From contig NZ_AUYB01000100.1 in the NCBI RefSeq assembly GCF_001625655.1, positions 62,001-126,000 of the forward strand: 64,000 bases of DNA. Direction: 5' to 3'. Shown here in pieces: positions 63,964-64,000 of the stretch. The stretch is from Pseudoalteromonas luteoviolacea DSM 6061. Lineage in GTDB: Bacteria > Pseudomonadota > Gammaproteobacteria > Enterobacterales > Alteromonadaceae. The notes beneath the pieces were generated by a model. It ran no database searches. It saw nothing but the letters and a program-made list of their open reading frames with translations, and had not been told where the DNA came from. The position numbers and the translations under genes were made by a program. Every line of letters starts with the position of its first letter. Position 1 is the stretch's first letter.

Positions 63964-64000
63964 TGTCCTTAACAAAATAAACGGCAAACCGTGGTTACTG

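Noticed and set aside
1..64000. CRISPR arrays, insertion sequences, prophage, tRNA/rRNA genes, toxin-antitoxin or known defence systems
   Set aside because: Looked for on both strands by direct repeats, transposase/integrase or nuclease motifs and tRNA-like foldings; none could be supported.

Overview
The window reads as chromosomal DNA of a marine gammaproteobacterium of the Alteromonadales, most likely Pseudoalteromonas or a close relative. This rests on the low G+C, very dense coding, an Oar-like TonB receptor, a secreted PKD-domain subtilase, a GlyGly-CTERM-like surface protein, zinc-independent ribosomal proteins L31/L36, and small families such as DUF2189, DUF2132, DUF1496, TIGR02647 and DUF3081. 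I see no insertion sequence, prophage, CRISPR array, tRNA or rRNA. About 57 protein genes are supported, one of them cut by the left edge and one (L36, 46 codons) starting with TTG.

Layout. 0-3 kb: the start of a leftward heavy-metal efflux operon (His-rich periplasmic proteins, then an RND adaptor running off the window), then a flavin-reductase/SDR pair. 3-9 kb: ppc, then convergent cdd and udp (pyrimidine salvage) sharing one hairpin terminator, and a DUF2189 membrane protein. 9-12.3 kb: an arginase-family enzyme, an orphan solute-binding protein and three small conserved genes. 12.3-15 kb: homogentisate degradation (hmgA-maiA) divergent from a MarR regulator, with a clear inverted-repeat operator between them. 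15-27 kb: a secreted unknown, an S1/P1 nuclease followed by an Oar-type TonB receptor, a two-gene unit joining a PhnD-like periplasmic protein to a two-pass membrane protein with a large cytoplasmic domain, a UshA/NutA-like 5'-nucleotidase lipoprotein and an M16 peptidase lipoprotein. Together these suggest scavenging of extracellular nucleic acid and nucleotides, although the regulatory link is inference.

27-36 kb: a GNAT enzyme, the overlapping pqiABC lipid-transport operon behind a thioesterase gene, then dnaK-dnaJ with a candidate sigma-32 promoter. 36-41 kb: a YbaK-type deacylase, fadE with a FadR-like site over its ribosome-binding region, and an aminoglycoside-phosphotransferase-like kinase followed by an EamA transporter. 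41-50.4 kb: secreted and envelope functions (subtilase, orphan sugar-binding-type protein, cytochrome b562, a TonB receptor with an odd N-terminus, and a 1346-residue beta-propeller/cadherin surface protein). 50.5-51.1 kb: rpmE2-rpmJ2, a zinc-sparing ribosomal operon with a Zur-like upstream site.

51-64 kb: a plant-like dihydrodipicolinate synthase, an RhlE-type helicase, a ZapE ATPase, a GST, an AbgT transporter, DUF3081 and a partner, an isochorismatase-like hydrolase, RNase Z, and a tightly overlapping AraC regulator - PPK2 - DUF2252 operon. The candidates I find most worth testing as undescribed systems are the PhnD-like/membrane-protein pair (20.3-22.2 kb) and the AraC-PPK2-DUF2252 operon (61-64 kb).
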